A stretch of DNA of 64,000 nt from Clostridia bacterium (GTDB lineage: Bacteria; Bacillota; Clostridia; Christensenellales; CAG-314): contig JAFTHP010000028.1 in the NCBI GenBank assembly GCA_017457305.1, positions 1 to 64,000 of the forward strand. Direction: 5' to 3'. Below are positions 41,807 through 51,357 of the stretch, piece after piece. How positions within the stretch are numbered: the first letter of the stretch is position 1; each line of letters begins with the position of its first letter. The notes below the pieces were generated by a model that saw only the letters and a program-made list of their open reading frames with translations, did not search any database and was not told the DNA's origin. The position numbers and the translations under genes were made by a program.

Positions 41807-41986
41807 CCCAAAAGATAAACAACAATATCATTACTTGACAAGGCTGTAATCTACAATAGAAACAGTTAGCCTTGCAGACAAATATTGTGGCGATATTGTT
41901 CCCTTTTGGCGGGGTATGTGGTATAATGAATATAATAAGCATTGCGTTTTTGTTTAGACAATCAACAACACAACGGGAGATAAATT

Positions 41987-42931
41987 ATGTGGAAAAACCT
42001 TAAATACTATATGAGTTTGATGCTAATGTGCATTGGTTGCGTTTTGCCAATGGCAATATTCAACCTGCCAGAAGAAGCCATGAGCGGCGCTGGTGCTCTT
42101 GTTGTGTTTTTTGCCGGCGGCGGTTTGGCATACTCCTTGTTCAAAATGTATTTTGAAGAATATCAAGGAGAAATGTACGAAACAGATGAACGCCTTGCAA
42201 ACGTGCTGTCACTTATTTTTTCCATCATCTCTGTTGGACTAAACATCCTTGTAATGAGCTTGTACAAAGAGTCGTCACTATTTGGAATTTTGAACTTCCT
42301 AAACGAGTTTAGTGGCGACGTTGGCGAATTCTACTTGCGACTAGTAACCGTCATTTTTTCCGGATTGTCATTGTTCCCACTATTTTTGATATCCGTAGAA
42401 TCCATAGACACGGCCATTTACGATTGGAAACGCACTACATATATCAACGGAAAACCCGTAAAGAGCGAAATGGTTTCCCACTCCTGCAACGAATCCAAGG
42501 CGGCATATTTCTTTACCACCGTTTTGGTTGGTATGACTGCTGTTGTAGGTACATCTTTGAGCGTTGCTATCATTGTTTTGGGATTGAATATTGGCTCCTT
42601 TATCAACGGAAAGGCAAAGAAAATACCTCAAATCCTTGGAGTTATTGGCGCTTTAGCCGTAACAGCTGTTGCTATACTTGGAACACTAAGAACAACAGCC
42701 ATCGTTAACTTGGATATTACTGTAGCTGGTCAACTGATGCCAATTGTATTTGCAGGTCTTGTTGTACTGTTCTTTACTATATACTTCAAAGTTGAATTTT
42801 TGGGGAGAGTTTTACCGCTAATTCTTGCTGTATTCCTGATGATTTTTGCAAGCTGGATTGTAAGCTTATTTGCAGCAAAGCTTGTTAACGTAATTTACTT
42901 TGCTCTTGCAAATCCTGTCCCAATTGTGTAA
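41987..42931 (+). CDS. Uncharacterised membrane protein
   Basis: 314 residues with about eight hydrophobic helices and a hydrophilic stretch near 55-70 (YFEEYQGEMYETDERLAN). An ACGGGAGAT site lies 8 bases before ATG, and an extended -10 promoter (TGGTATAAT, TATAAT at 41923-41928, with TTCCCT 17 bases upstream) precedes the gene. I do not recognise a family. It is a single gene closed by the bidirectional terminator at 42950-42987. Confidence 0.65.
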   Translation: MWKNLKYYMSLMLMCIGCVLPMAIFNLPEEAMSGAGALVVFFAGGGLAYSLFKMYFEEYQGEMYETDERLANVLSLIFSIISVGLNILVMSLYKESSLFGILNFLNEFSGDVGEFYLRLVTVIFSGLSLFPLFLISVESIDTAIYDWKRTTYINGKPVKSEMVSHSCNESKAAYFFTTVLVGMTAVVGTSLSVAIIVLGLNIGSFINGKAKKIPQILGVIGALAVTAVAILGTLRTTAIVNLDITVAGQLMPIVFAGLVVLFFTIYFKVEFLGRVLPLILAVFLMIFASWIVSLFAAKLVNVIYFALANPVPIV

Positions 42932-42949
42932 CCTTACATTTGTTAAATA

Positions 42950-42987
42950 ATAAATGCTGCCTTCTTTTTGAAAGCAGCATTTTTTTG
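42950..42987. terminator. Bidirectional terminator between convergent genes
   Basis: Stem ATGCTGCCTTC/GAAAGCAGCAT with A and T tracts on either side, serving the membrane protein (+) and the MATE gene (-). Confidence 0.8.
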
Positions 42988-42993
42988 TTTACT

Positions 42994-44382
42994 TTATATA
43001 GAAAAGCTTTCTTGCAATTCGCGGTTTTTTATTTCTTTTAGTAGCTTTCGCAGAAGAATAACGGACAAAATTGCCGTAAACATATTTACACCAACAAAGT
43101 TGAACCAAATTCCGTCCAAACCAAAGCTCCACAATGCGCCAAGAATAATCACAGGGAAAACAAACGCTGTGCCAACGGAAATAACCGTTGCTTGGAAGGG
43201 CTTTTTGATAGCACTAAACAAGCTTTGCGTGACCACGCCAAACCAACGGAACAGGTATGCAAAGCAAAACAATTTGATTGCATAGGTGGAAACTTCCAAC
43301 AAAAGAACGTCTTCCGCCTTGACAAACCAAGATGCAATAACATCGGGGAAGAAGAACAAAAAGGCTGTGGAAACAAATCCCACTACCGATGCGCCAATGT
43401 AGGCACATTTGGATATGCTCTTTACCCTGCCGTAGTCCTTTGCACCCCAGTTGTATCCTAGCGCTGGCGCAAGAGAATCGGCAATGCCATACAGCAATGG
43501 CCAGCAAAGGTCGCTGGAGTACATAAGTACCGCATAAACGGCAACGGCTGTTTGTCCACCATCTTTGCCAAAGACCTGTTCGCCAAGAGTCATCAAGGAA
43601 ATGTTGATCAAAATTGATGTGATACGACCGGAAATGTTGTTCAAAAATACTGGTGAACCACAGGAAGCAATCTGTTTTACCATACCCGAGCTAAACTTGG
43701 GCTTGGTAAACTTGAGCAAAGCTTTGTTTGCAACAAAGGGAATCATTGCAACGATGGAACAAATACTCATTGCTATTGATGTGGCAAGGGCGGAACCTAC
43801 AACACCCATCTTGCACACAAGCAAAAAGAAGGTGAGTAGTCCCAACGTGAGCAAGTTGGATACAATGTTGATAATCATGCTTGTTTTTACGTAGCCGCTG
43901 ATACGCAAATAGTTGTCCATTGCAAAGAATATTGCAGAAAGTGGACTGCACAATGCAACTGTGCGTAGGTAATCTACCGAAGTTGCCAGTAAATCCCCTT
44001 CGGCACCCATAAGCATAGATAGCGGCACCGCTGCAAAAAACATGATGCTACCCATCAAAACGGATACGCAAAATATCATTATCACCGAACAGGTAAACAC
44101 GTTGTTGGCAGTTTTGTAGTCCTTTTTGCCTAACGCCACCGAAATAGGAGCTGATGCACCAACACCAATCAAGTCGGCAAGGGAAAAAGTAATCATAACA
44201 AGTGGCATGGCAATGTTTACTGCAGCAAAAGCACCTTCGCCAAGAATTTGGCCGATGAAAATGCCTTCGATGATACTGTAAATGGACATAGCAAACATGC
44301 TTATCATCCCAGGCATTGCCACAACAAAAAACAGCCGCCAAGGCTTCATTGTGGCATACATTTTTTCCGCTTTTACACTCAT
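42994..44382 (-). CDS. MATE-family efflux transporter
   Basis: 462 residues with 12 predicted membrane helices in two six-helix halves, the usual size. The opening MISMFAMSIYSIIEGIFIGQ and the AGVGASAPISVALGK-like loop belong to MATE proteins, which export drugs or metabolites using a sodium or proton gradient. The subgroup is closer to the DinF/VmrA-type Firmicutes pumps than to NorM, by general look only. It is single, with no regulator beside it. Confidence 0.9.
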   Translation of the reverse strand: MSVKAEKMYATMKPWRLFFVVAMPGMISMFAMSIYSIIEGIFIGQILGEGAFAAVNIAMPLVMITFSLADLIGVGASAPISVALGKKDYKTANNVFTCSVIMIFCVSVLMGSIMFFAAVPLSMLMGAEGDLLATSVDYLRTVALCSPLSAIFFAMDNYLRISGYVKTSMIINIVSNLLTLGLLTFFLLVCKMGVVGSALATSIAMSICSIVAMIPFVANKALLKFTKPKFSSGMVKQIASCGSPVFLNNISGRITSILINISLMTLGEQVFGKDGGQTAVAVYAVLMYSSDLCWPLLYGIADSLAPALGYNWGAKDYGRVKSISKCAYIGASVVGFVSTAFLFFFPDVIASWFVKAEDVLLLEVSTYAIKLFCFAYLFRWFGVVTQSLFSAIKKPFQATVISVGTAFVFPVIILGALWSFGLDGIWFNFVGVNMFTAILSVILLRKLLKEIKNRELQESFSI

Positions 44383-44694
44383 TGTTACTCCCTATTTGCT
44401 GTGGTATTGATACAAAAACTTGTACACAAAATATTGATGAGCCGTTGTGTTGGGTAATTTGCACACTATTTTTTGCACATCAGGCTATATTGTAGTTGAT
44501 TATTCAAAAAGAATCAACTGATATTACTACATTACAGCAACAAAAACTCCGTTTAATTTTGCGTATAGACCAAAGCTCGCAATTCCGTTATCGCTTATAG
44601 TTTTTACTCGTCTACACAAGTAATCGCACCACTCTTGACAAATTTGAATAATAATTGTAAACTTGTAGTATCTGTTTTGTAGGAGATTTTTGCT
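44383..44694. other. Divergent intergenic region
   Basis: Promoter space between the MATE gene (-) and the next gene (+). For the plus strand, TTGACA at 44635-44640 with TAAACT at 44658-44663 (17 apart). No ORF with a ribosome site and no clear RNA structure. Confidence 0.45.
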
Positions 44695-45513
44695 ATGCTG
44701 TACTTCCGCGAAGATCGCGTTAGGTGGTGGATAAGAGTTTTGGCTTGGCTTGCCCTTGTAGGACTTTGCTTACTTGTTGGCACCATTTATCCCAACTGGG
44801 TGGGCCTTAGTGACGCCGTTTTGCTTCTATTGTTTGTTCCTATACTATTTGTCAATTTGGCTTTTCCCGTTGACAAAAACTTTTGCGAATGGATGTGGAA
44901 GCTATCCTGTTTGCTGATGACTGGTATTGGTGTTTTTTACCAACCAACATCTCAATTTGGCTACGGAATGCGCCTTGCTTGTTCTCTTGTTGTAATACTA
45001 ACGCTTATTTATGCCATTTTTGGCAACAAATTGGTGCTGTTTGCATCAGAACGTGTGGCAAAAGCCTACGATATTCTCACCGGTGCGGTAATTGTAGTGG
45101 CGCTTGTAATATCCCTTTTCGTTACCGAAATTCCTGGGCTAGGAATTCCACTCACCATCAAAGAAAACAACTATGTTATTCCCGTAGACGTTGCTCTTTA
45201 TGTGATTGCACTGCTTAGATACGGCCCACTTTACGATATGATTGAAAATATCGACGACAAGCAACGTGGCTTTGTTCATAAGGGTGGCAGTCGCAGCAGT
45301 AGCTACAACAGTAGCGATTACAGCTCAAGTAGCAGTTACAGCAGTTCTCGTTCCAGCAGCGCACCACAAACAAACTGTCACAAGTGCGCCTACCACACCA
45401 AAACAAACCCCAGAACAGGACTTTGGGGCGGAGACTTTTGTGGCCTAACGGGAGAGCCTCTTGGCTACTTCGATATGGAATCGGGCTGCTCCAACTATAC
45501 AAAAGGACGTTAG
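44695..45513 (+). CDS. Membrane protein with Ser/Tyr linker and Cys-containing tail
   Basis: 272 residues, GTAGGAGAT before ATG. About six hydrophobic segments fill residues 10-185. A low-complexity linker (SSSYNSSDYSSSSSYSSSRS, near 200-220) follows, then a compact tail with CHKCAYH...FCGLTG...GCSNY, which looks like a small metal- or disulfide-bound module. No family is recognised. The plan resembles the protein at 3078-3914. A terminator follows at 45569-45605. Confidence 0.6.
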   Translation: MLYFREDRVRWWIRVLAWLALVGLCLLVGTIYPNWVGLSDAVLLLLFVPILFVNLAFPVDKNFCEWMWKLSCLLMTGIGVFYQPTSQFGYGMRLACSLVVILTLIYAIFGNKLVLFASERVAKAYDILTGAVIVVALVISLFVTEIPGLGIPLTIKENNYVIPVDVALYVIALLRYGPLYDMIENIDDKQRGFVHKGGSRSSSYNSSDYSSSSSYSSSRSSSAPQTNCHKCAYHTKTNPRTGLWGGDFCGLTGEPLGYFDMESGCSNYTKGR

Positions 45514-45568
45514 CCCTGCAACACTGTCGTTAGCCACTCCACTCAACACATAATACAACTTAACCAAA

Positions 45569-45606
45569 AGACTCCCTTTCGAAAGTGAAAGAGAGTCTTT
45601 TTTTTG
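45569..45606 (+). terminator. Terminator
   Basis: Stem AGACTCCCTTTC / GAAAGAGAGTCT with short loop and an eight-T run. Confidence 0.8.
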
Positions 45607-45709
45607 CAAATATATATTGTTAATTACACCTTCATTGCACTTAATTTGTTTTCAATCAAACAAACATCGGTCGGAAATATCGCCAAGCAACGCAGTTGCG
45701 AACGCCCAG

Positions 45710-45752
45710 CGGAAAAAGAAAAGACAACCCAATCAAGAGTTGTCTTTTCTTT
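45710..45752 (-). terminator. Terminator of tRNA-Thr
   Basis: Minus strand stem AAAGACAACTCTTG/GGGTTGTCTTT with a following T-rich run, directly beyond the tRNA 3' end. Confidence 0.7.
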
Positions 45753-45828
45753 TGGAGCTGATAACGGGATTTGAACCCGTGACCTCGTCCTTACCAAGGA
45801 CGTGCTCTACCTGCTGAGCCATATCAGC
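45753..45828 (-). tRNA. tRNA-Thr (GGT anticodon)
   Basis: 76-base cloverleaf on the minus strand: acceptor GCTGATA/TATCAGC, anticodon loop TTGGTAA reading GGT, T-arm GGTTCAAATCC, encoded CCA. A promoter with TTGACA (45887-45882), 17 bases, TATAAT (45864-45859) lies 31 bases upstream. Confidence 0.95.
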
Positions 45829-46005
45829 ATATTAAGTTTTTTGTTTTTACGCTAGACCATTATATATTGTTTTCGTAGCATTGTCAAGGTTTTTTGACAA
45901 TTGAAACCACACTATTGCTTGGCAAAATGCGAAAAATAAAACCATACAGCAAACATCTTTCTCGGCGGTGTTTTATTAATAAAAATAATGAAAAATAAAT
46001 ATTTA

Positions 46006-46017
46006 GAATATTTGTTC
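46006..46017 (+). promoter_or_regulatory. Putative LexA (SOS) box before the Y-family polymerase
   Basis: GAATATTTGTTC differs by one base from the Gram-positive LexA core GAAC-N4-GTTC. It lies 7 bases before the -35 TTGACA (46025-46030), which pairs with TATAAT (46049-46054, 18-base spacer). Confidence 0.5.
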
Positions 46018-46024
46018 TAAACAG

Positions 46025-46054
46025 TTGACAAAGGGCATTTTTGGGGTGTATAAT
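46025..46054 (+). promoter_or_regulatory. Promoter of the Y-family polymerase gene
   Basis: Perfect TTGACA and TATAAT, 18 bases apart, next to the putative LexA box. Confidence 0.8.
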
Positions 46055-46123
46055 ACTGAAACAATGCAAAAATAACGGCAAATTGATGCTAAAATACTAT
46101 TTTTTGCTAAAAAGGGAAATAAC

Positions 46124-47395
46124 TTGAAACACATGGATGACAACAAAACATACTTTTGTATAGATATGAAGTCCTTCTTTGCCTCGGTAGAATGTGCCGA
46201 GCGTGGGCTAAATCCATTTGAAACCAATCTTGTTGTAGCGGACGAGTCGCGCGGGAGTGGTTCCATTTGTCTTGCAATTTCCCCAAAAATGAAGGCAATG
46301 GGTGTAAAAAACCGTTGCAGAGTGTTTGAAATTCCACAAAGCATTGACTATATTTGCGCCAAGCCACGCATGCAAAAGTACATTGACTACGCAGGGGAAA
46401 TTTACCGCATCTACCGCCAATACGTTAGCAAAGATGATATACACATCTACTCCATAGACGAAGATTTTATCGATGCAACGGACTACCTAAAGTTATACAA
46501 CCTAAAGCCAAAACAATTTGCCAAGCGCCTGACGGATGAAATTTGGCAAAAGTTGGGAATCCCTGCAACTTGTGGTATAGGAACAAACCTATATTTAGCA
46601 AAAATTGCACTAGATATAACGGCAAAAAAGGCCCCCGATCACATGGGGTATTTAACAGAAGACGAATTTATCCGCACGTTGTGGCACCACACCCCAATAA
46701 CAGACTTTTGGGGGATTGCCAAGGGCATTGCGGCGCGCCTAAACCACTACGGCATATACGATATGGAAGGTATTGCCCACGCACCACCCAAGCTACTCAA
46801 AAAGGAATTTGGAATAAATGCCGAACTGCTAATAGACCATGCCTGGGGAAAAGAAAGCTGCACAATGAAGGAAATACACAGCTACAAAAGTAAAAGCAAG
46901 TCTTTTTCCAACTCGCAAATTTTATTTGAAGACTACTCCTTTGAAAAGGCGAAATTGGTGTTAGTAGAAATGTGCCTAAACGGCTGTCAACGGATGATGG
47001 CAAACCACGTTGTAACCAACAGCGTAGGCATAATGGTTGGCTACTCCAAAAACGTAATAGGCCCAACAGGCGGCAGTAAAAAGATGCTTCAAACCACAAA
47101 CGTTTTTAGCATCATCAGAACATACGTAGAAGAACTTTTTGAAAGTACCGCCTTTAAGGATGTACCAATAAGGCAGTTAAGCATCTCTTTTGGTACAATT
47201 TGTGACGAGTGCTGCGAAGGCTACGATATGTTTACCGACCTTGATGCCATTGCAAAAGAAAAGCGTGCCGAACGAGCCGCACTAGAAATTAAGGAGCGCT
47301 TTGGCAACAATGCAATACTTAGAGGAATGGACTTATTGGATGGCGCAACAGCGAAGCAACGCAACAAGTTGATAGGAGGACACAATGGCGAATAA
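46124..47395 (+). CDS. Y-family DNA polymerase (UvrX/DinB-like)
   Basis: 423 residues from TTG 46124, or 420 from ATG 46133; the AAAGGGAAAT site suits the TTG slightly better. The polymerase core has FCIDMKSFFASVEC (metal Asp) and YSIDEDFIDAT (SxDE active site), then GIGTNLYLAKIALD; a little-finger domain follows. It copies past damaged bases with low fidelity. The group is the Gram-positive UvrX/YqjW type, which travels with YolD, and the next gene is exactly that, overlapping by 11 bases. Possible SOS control through the box at 46006. Confidence 0.93.
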   Translation: MKHMDDNKTYFCIDMKSFFASVECAERGLNPFETNLVVADESRGSGSICLAISPKMKAMGVKNRCRVFEIPQSIDYICAKPRMQKYIDYAGEIYRIYRQYVSKDDIHIYSIDEDFIDATDYLKLYNLKPKQFAKRLTDEIWQKLGIPATCGIGTNLYLAKIALDITAKKAPDHMGYLTEDEFIRTLWHHTPITDFWGIAKGIAARLNHYGIYDMEGIAHAPPKLLKKEFGINAELLIDHAWGKESCTMKEIHSYKSKSKSFSNSQILFEDYSFEKAKLVLVEMCLNGCQRMMANHVVTNSVGIMVGYSKNVIGPTGGSKKMLQTTNVFSIIRTYVEELFESTAFKDVPIRQLSISFGTICDECCEGYDMFTDLDAIAKEKRAERAALEIKERFGNNAILRGMDLLDGATAKQRNKLIGGHNGE

Positions 47396-47708
47396 GGTCA
47401 ATAGAGCGGCACAGTTTTTGCCTTTTGATGCACTAAAAGGGTTGTCGGAAAAAATTGCTCAAGTGGAAGAAGAACTATCACGCGTGGAAAAAATTGAACT
47501 ATCCGACTACCAAAAGGAAATGCTGGATGAAACGTTACAAAAGCTTCGTGTTGGAAGTGTGGTAAACATAACCTTTTACTTCAACTCCCACTACGTACAG
47601 GTAGAAAATGAAGTGGACGACATCAATCTTCCACAACGATACATTTCTATCAACCACACAAAAATTCATTTTTCGGATATCTACTCCATGGATATTGTGG
47701 AAAACTGA
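47385..47708 (+). CDS. YolD-like protein
   Basis: 107 residues, AGGAGGA before ATG. NRAAQFLPFDALKGLSEKI at the N-terminus and the beta-rich rest fit YolD-like proteins, which are paired with Y-family polymerases and thought to regulate or assist them (a UmuD-like role is proposed but not proven). It overlaps the polymerase gene, so both are translated together. A terminator at 47787-47828 (stem GAGCGACTCC/GGAGTCGTTC) closes the unit. Confidence 0.88.
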   Translation: MANKVNRAAQFLPFDALKGLSEKIAQVEEELSRVEKIELSDYQKEMLDETLQKLRVGSVVNITFYFNSHYVQVENEVDDINLPQRYISINHTKIHFSDIYSMDIVEN

Positions 47709-47786
47709 TAACACAACAACTTTACTTACATCGCTAATGCTGCAAGGCGTAGTAATGTGGGATGATTTGTATATTGTTTGTTAAAA

Positions 47787-47830
47787 AAAAGAGCGACTCC
47801 TATTTGTGGAGTCGTTCTTTTTTGATCCTG
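47787..47830 (+). terminator. Terminator of the polymerase-yolD unit
   Basis: Stem AGAGCGACTCC/GGAGTCGTTCT between A and T tracts. Confidence 0.8.
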
Positions 47831-47935
47831 TTGATAATTGGCTAGAGTTGCTACTGTTTTTATTTTCCTGTTAACCCAAAGTTGCAACAAAAGTTATTCT
47901 TTGTCGTTTTGGTTTGTTTTTACTGCACGACCATC

Positions 47936-47972
47936 AAAAAAAATAACCGCTACTCAAAATGGAATAGCGGTT
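47936..47972 (-). terminator. Terminator of the M28 peptidase gene
   Basis: Minus strand stem AACCGCTATTC/GAGTAGCGGTT followed by eight T. Confidence 0.8.
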
Positions 47973-47999
47973 AGCAAAAATCAAATTTTAGAGGAGATT

Positions 48000-49226
48000 C
48001 TATCTCTTGTCGCGACGGCGGCAAAGGTACAAATCAAGTTTGTCCTTCATATTATCTGGCATGGTTCTTTCTACAGGCAACATAACTGCGTTTGCCATGC
48101 GGTTAGCAAAAGCAATGATAAAATCAATATCTTGTTGGATATGTTCTGCCTTGATAACGGCCATTGTGTCGTAGCTGTTGTGGATTGTTGCTGTGTTGCT
48201 TGGCGCAAGGCGAGCAAATGATACTGCAGGGATACCATTATCAGCAAATGGAGTGCTGTCGCTTGAGTAAACGTCCTGTCTGGCGGTTATTCCACGACCA
48301 ACTTCCTTGGCAAAATATTGGATGTAGTGAACAAGTTTTTCTTCGGATGTGCAGCAAGCAATGAAGTTACCCATGATGCTACCAATCATATCCAAGTTGA
48401 TGTTGAGAACGATGTTATCCAATTCATCTTTGTGGTCGGCACAATATGCCTTTGCACCAAGAAGACCACGTTCTTCGCTGCCGCACCAAACAAAGCGCAA
48501 ACTGTGGCGATGTGGATGAGATGCAAAGTATTCGGCAATGGCAAGGATACCAACAGAGCCTGTCATATTGTCGTAAGCACCTTGGGACAAGCTTGTAGAA
48601 TCGTAGTGAGCAGTAAATACAATTGTTTGGTCAATTTCGCCTGGAATATCCAAAACAACGTTGTGACTATCCGCTTCGCTTTCCACTTGGTCAATAGTGA
48701 TTTTTGCGGTAGTTGCACCGCTATTGATGATGGCAATGGCAGATTTGGCATTGATATTTACACCCAACAATCTGTTGCCGTTGTGTACTTGCTTGCGTAG
48801 TTCGCGATGGTCAATATCGCAGTCGGAGTAGTTGGCATTTCCGTCATACGTGATAAAACCAACTGCACCATACTTTAGCAAATCTTGATATACCCAATGT
48901 CTTAGATAGGTATCAATCATAACAATCTTTCCCTTGCAAAGACTAAGGCTATAACTATCGGTATTGGTAAGGTAATACAATGGAGCTTCTACCGTTCCAC
49001 TACCACAACAAAGGTATCCCTTGCACTCAACAGCCTTTCCATCAACTTCCAATGTTGCGCTGTTAATGTACGCAACTGGCACCTTAAATGGCTCTAGTTG
49101 TGCATTTAAACCAAGTTCCTTGCACTTTTGTTGAAGATATTGTGCACATTTTAGTTCTTGTGGGCTACCGCCTGTTCTAACGTAAGCTGTGTCGGTAAAA
49201 ATACTCATAAGTTGTTTGTTATCCAT
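48000..49226 (-). CDS. M28-family metallo-aminopeptidase
   Basis: 408 residues from ATG at 49226 (ACGGAGGAAA upstream). A PA-like insert near 90-150 is followed by the M28 zinc site: FTAHYDSTSL (His/Asp), GAYDNMTGSVG (bridging Asp), CGSEERGL (Glu pair), LNLDMIG, and late His. It removes N-terminal residues from peptides with two zinc ions. There is no signal sequence, so it works inside the cell. It is a single gene with its own terminator. Confidence 0.9.
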   Translation of the reverse strand: MDNKQLMSIFTDTAYVRTGGSPQELKCAQYLQQKCKELGLNAQLEPFKVPVAYINSATLEVDGKAVECKGYLCCGSGTVEAPLYYLTNTDSYSLSLCKGKIVMIDTYLRHWVYQDLLKYGAVGFITYDGNANYSDCDIDHRELRKQVHNGNRLLGVNINAKSAIAIINSGATTAKITIDQVESEADSHNVVLDIPGEIDQTIVFTAHYDSTSLSQGAYDNMTGSVGILAIAEYFASHPHRHSLRFVWCGSEERGLLGAKAYCADHKDELDNIVLNINLDMIGSIMGNFIACCTSEEKLVHYIQYFAKEVGRGITARQDVYSSDSTPFADNGIPAVSFARLAPSNTATIHNSYDTMAVIKAEHIQQDIDFIIAFANRMANAVMLPVERTMPDNMKDKLDLYLCRRRDKR

Positions 49227-49403
49227 TGTTTTTCCTCCGTATAGTAAACCGCACAACACGTAACGTGCGGCAAAGTTATGACAATATTATACACCCACAA
49301 ACCCTTTTGTGTAAAACATATCCTGCCAATACAAAAGTGAAAAGTGGGTGTTTGTGTTCTTGTTTTTATAGGGTGTTTTTTCAATCTGTGTAAAACGCAC
49401 ACT

Positions 49404-50579
49404 TTAGGATATTATCCAGCACACCTGTTGTGCTTCGTGCCTTTCGGGAATTTCCAGTTTGGAAAGCATATGCTCAATAGCGTCTTGCGGTACACTTCTA
49501 TCTCTATTTAAGTTGCGTTGCAATCCCCCTTGCCAATCGGTTTCCAAAAATACAATTTTTACGTTTGCGCCATACCCTTCGAACAAACCTACAAGTTTGT
49601 TACGAGTGTCCTTGGTGACGTTTGTCGCATTCCACACAAAGGGTGTTTTGTTACGCAAATACTCCTTGGCTAGTTGCTTAGCTTGAGCTACAACTGGACC
49701 TTGTGGCTTGGTGGGAGCAATACCCAACTGAGCACGAATATCGTCCAAACAAACTACGGGAAGCCCCTGCAAATGTTGTTCTACAAAGGTGTCCTTGCCA
49801 CTTGCAGGAAGTCCGCAAAGTAGCGTTACTGTTCCCCAACTATCATCGTACAAGGTATCGTTTTGCCAGGTGGTTTTGCCAACAAAATAGGCACGTTTGG
49901 AAAAGTCGGTGCTAAAGTCGTGAGGATTTTCCCACACACCAGCTTCTTCTGCCAACAGTTTGAAACACTCTATTCTTTCCAAATAATCACTAACATCCCT
50001 TCCTTTGCGACCAAGCGCATCGGCTTTTTCCAAAATATACAGCAATTTCATAGAAAAATAGGGGATTAACTCTCCGTTACTGGCTATTGCAAGCATTTTT
50101 TTTGGATGAGTTCTTTCCTTTAGTGCAAAGGGTGGAAAGGAGTGATACTTAATTAGCAAACACACAGCTTCCCTTGTGTTGCGTTTTTCTTCCGTTCCAG
50201 CAAGGTCAAAGGTTGTCCACAGTAGCTGTCTGACAATATTTGCGCCAACAATGGCATGGCGAGGAGAGGTTATTTGACCCTCTTCTACCCTGGTACATTG
50301 TGGCTTGCCTATGTCGTGCAACAATGCAGACAAAAACAGCACTTGTTGCTCCATTTTGTTGCATGCCTTGTACTCCTGCAACTTGATAAGTTGTTCACAA
50401 ACAAATTTTGTGTGCGCAAAGACATCCCCTTCTGCATGATAGACGGGGTTTTGTGGGGTTTGCCGCATTTGTTCAAACACCTTCCCTAGTGGGGAAGCCC
50501 AAAGCTCATCCCACCTTATTGTGGTTTCGCCCTGTTGCGGAAAACAACTTATTAGGTTGTCAAAACAGTTATTGTTCAT
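49404..50579 (-). CDS. HD-Pnk: HD phosphoesterase fused to polynucleotide 5'-kinase
   Basis: 391 residues from ATG 50579; an in-frame TTG at 50600 is also possible. The start overlaps the end of the ligase gene. The N-terminal HD domain has SALLHDIGKPQCT, TSPRHAIVGA and KADALGRKGRD (about 90-240). The C-terminal P-loop kinase has LLCGLPASGKDTFVEQ (Walker A) and VVCLDDIRAQLG. The architecture matches HD-Pnk enzymes, in which the HD domain removes 2',3'-phosphates and the kinase phosphorylates a 5'-OH, healing broken RNA ends for sealing. It is third in the methyltransferase-ligase-HD-Pnk operon. Confidence 0.85.
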   Translation of the reverse strand: MNNNCFDNLISCFPQQGETTIRWDELWASPLGKVFEQMRQTPQNPVYHAEGDVFAHTKFVCEQLIKLQEYKACNKMEQQVLFLSALLHDIGKPQCTRVEEGQITSPRHAIVGANIVRQLLWTTFDLAGTEEKRNTREAVCLLIKYHSFPPFALKERTHPKKMLAIASNGELIPYFSMKLLYILEKADALGRKGRDVSDYLERIECFKLLAEEAGVWENPHDFSTDFSKRAYFVGKTTWQNDTLYDDSWGTVTLLCGLPASGKDTFVEQHLQGLPVVCLDDIRAQLGIAPTKPQGPVVAQAKQLAKEYLRNKTPFVWNATNVTKDTRNKLVGLFEGYGANVKIVFLETDWQGGLQRNLNRDRSVPQDAIEHMLSKLEIPERHEAQQVCWIIS

Positions 50580-51351
50580 CTCGTAATTTGTTTGGTACAA
50601 TTGGCCTACTTTGCCAATGCGATTGCGAATTGTTTACACATTGCAAAAATGACGCACGAACGTACTTTACCCTGTTTGTCACTACGCCATTTTCTTCCAC
50701 CTTGATATACAATCCTTCCATAGTTGTGGACGGATCGGTTTGAAATAGTTGTAGCTGTACATCCAAATCCATTTGTTTTGCTATGTTTGCCAGTACTTCT
50801 AGGTGGTTATCGGATATATAGTTGGAGTGGCCGAGCAATGACAAAATTTGCTTTTTGTTAGTAAACGTGCCCCTTGCTAACACCGGCACAGAGCTAATAA
50901 TGCCCATTTTGTTGGTAAGCGCCCTTCTGCTGTCGGTATCCAAAAAAACACCGCGCTCCTTGTCGAAAATATCAAACTCCACAAAATAATGTGGCAAAAG
51001 GTCGTAAAAAACGGTGTGCTTGGCGTACATCCACTCCCCGTACATAATGTAGCGAGTATCCAACACGTCGAAAAGCTTGTCGGCATTGTTGTGCGCCCAC
51101 TGCTTGAGCAGGTTATAGTGACGCTCCCTGTACCCACCCATCAAATAGTGGCCACGGCTTTGCAAAAGCAACTGACCATCCGAGCCAAAGGATATTGCAC
51201 AATTTGCTCCATCTATTTTTTCTTCTATTACAATGTTTTTGCCAAGAATCTCCTCAAAGGGAATCTGGCTCAAATCTTCATCCCCCGGTTGCAACCTTGA
51301 CCCTTCCAAGTGGGGCGTGCGGGGATATTTTTTGATTTTGTCTTCTGTCAT
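50569..51351 (-). CDS. Rnl2-like RNA ligase
   Basis: 260 residues. Ligase motif I is VIEEKIDGANC with the adenylated Lys at 45; motifs IIIa-IV are TRYIMYGEWMYAKHT and MEGLYIKVEE, and motif V is RVKYVR. It joins a 3'-OH to a 5'-phosphate in RNA with ATP. Its start lies 7 bases after the methyltransferase stop, and its end overlaps HD-Pnk, so the three work together: end healing, ligation and possibly end marking. Confidence 0.88.
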   Translation of the reverse strand: MTEDKIKKYPRTPHLEGSRLQPGDEDLSQIPFEEILGKNIVIEEKIDGANCAISFGSDGQLLLQSRGHYLMGGYRERHYNLLKQWAHNNADKLFDVLDTRYIMYGEWMYAKHTVFYDLLPHYFVEFDIFDKERGVFLDTDSRRALTNKMGIISSVPVLARGTFTNKKQILSLLGHSNYISDNHLEVLANIAKQMDLDVQLQLFQTDPSTTMEGLYIKVEENGVVTNRVKYVRASFLQCVNNSQSHWQSRPIVPNKLRDEQ

Positions 51352-51357
51352 AATTAT

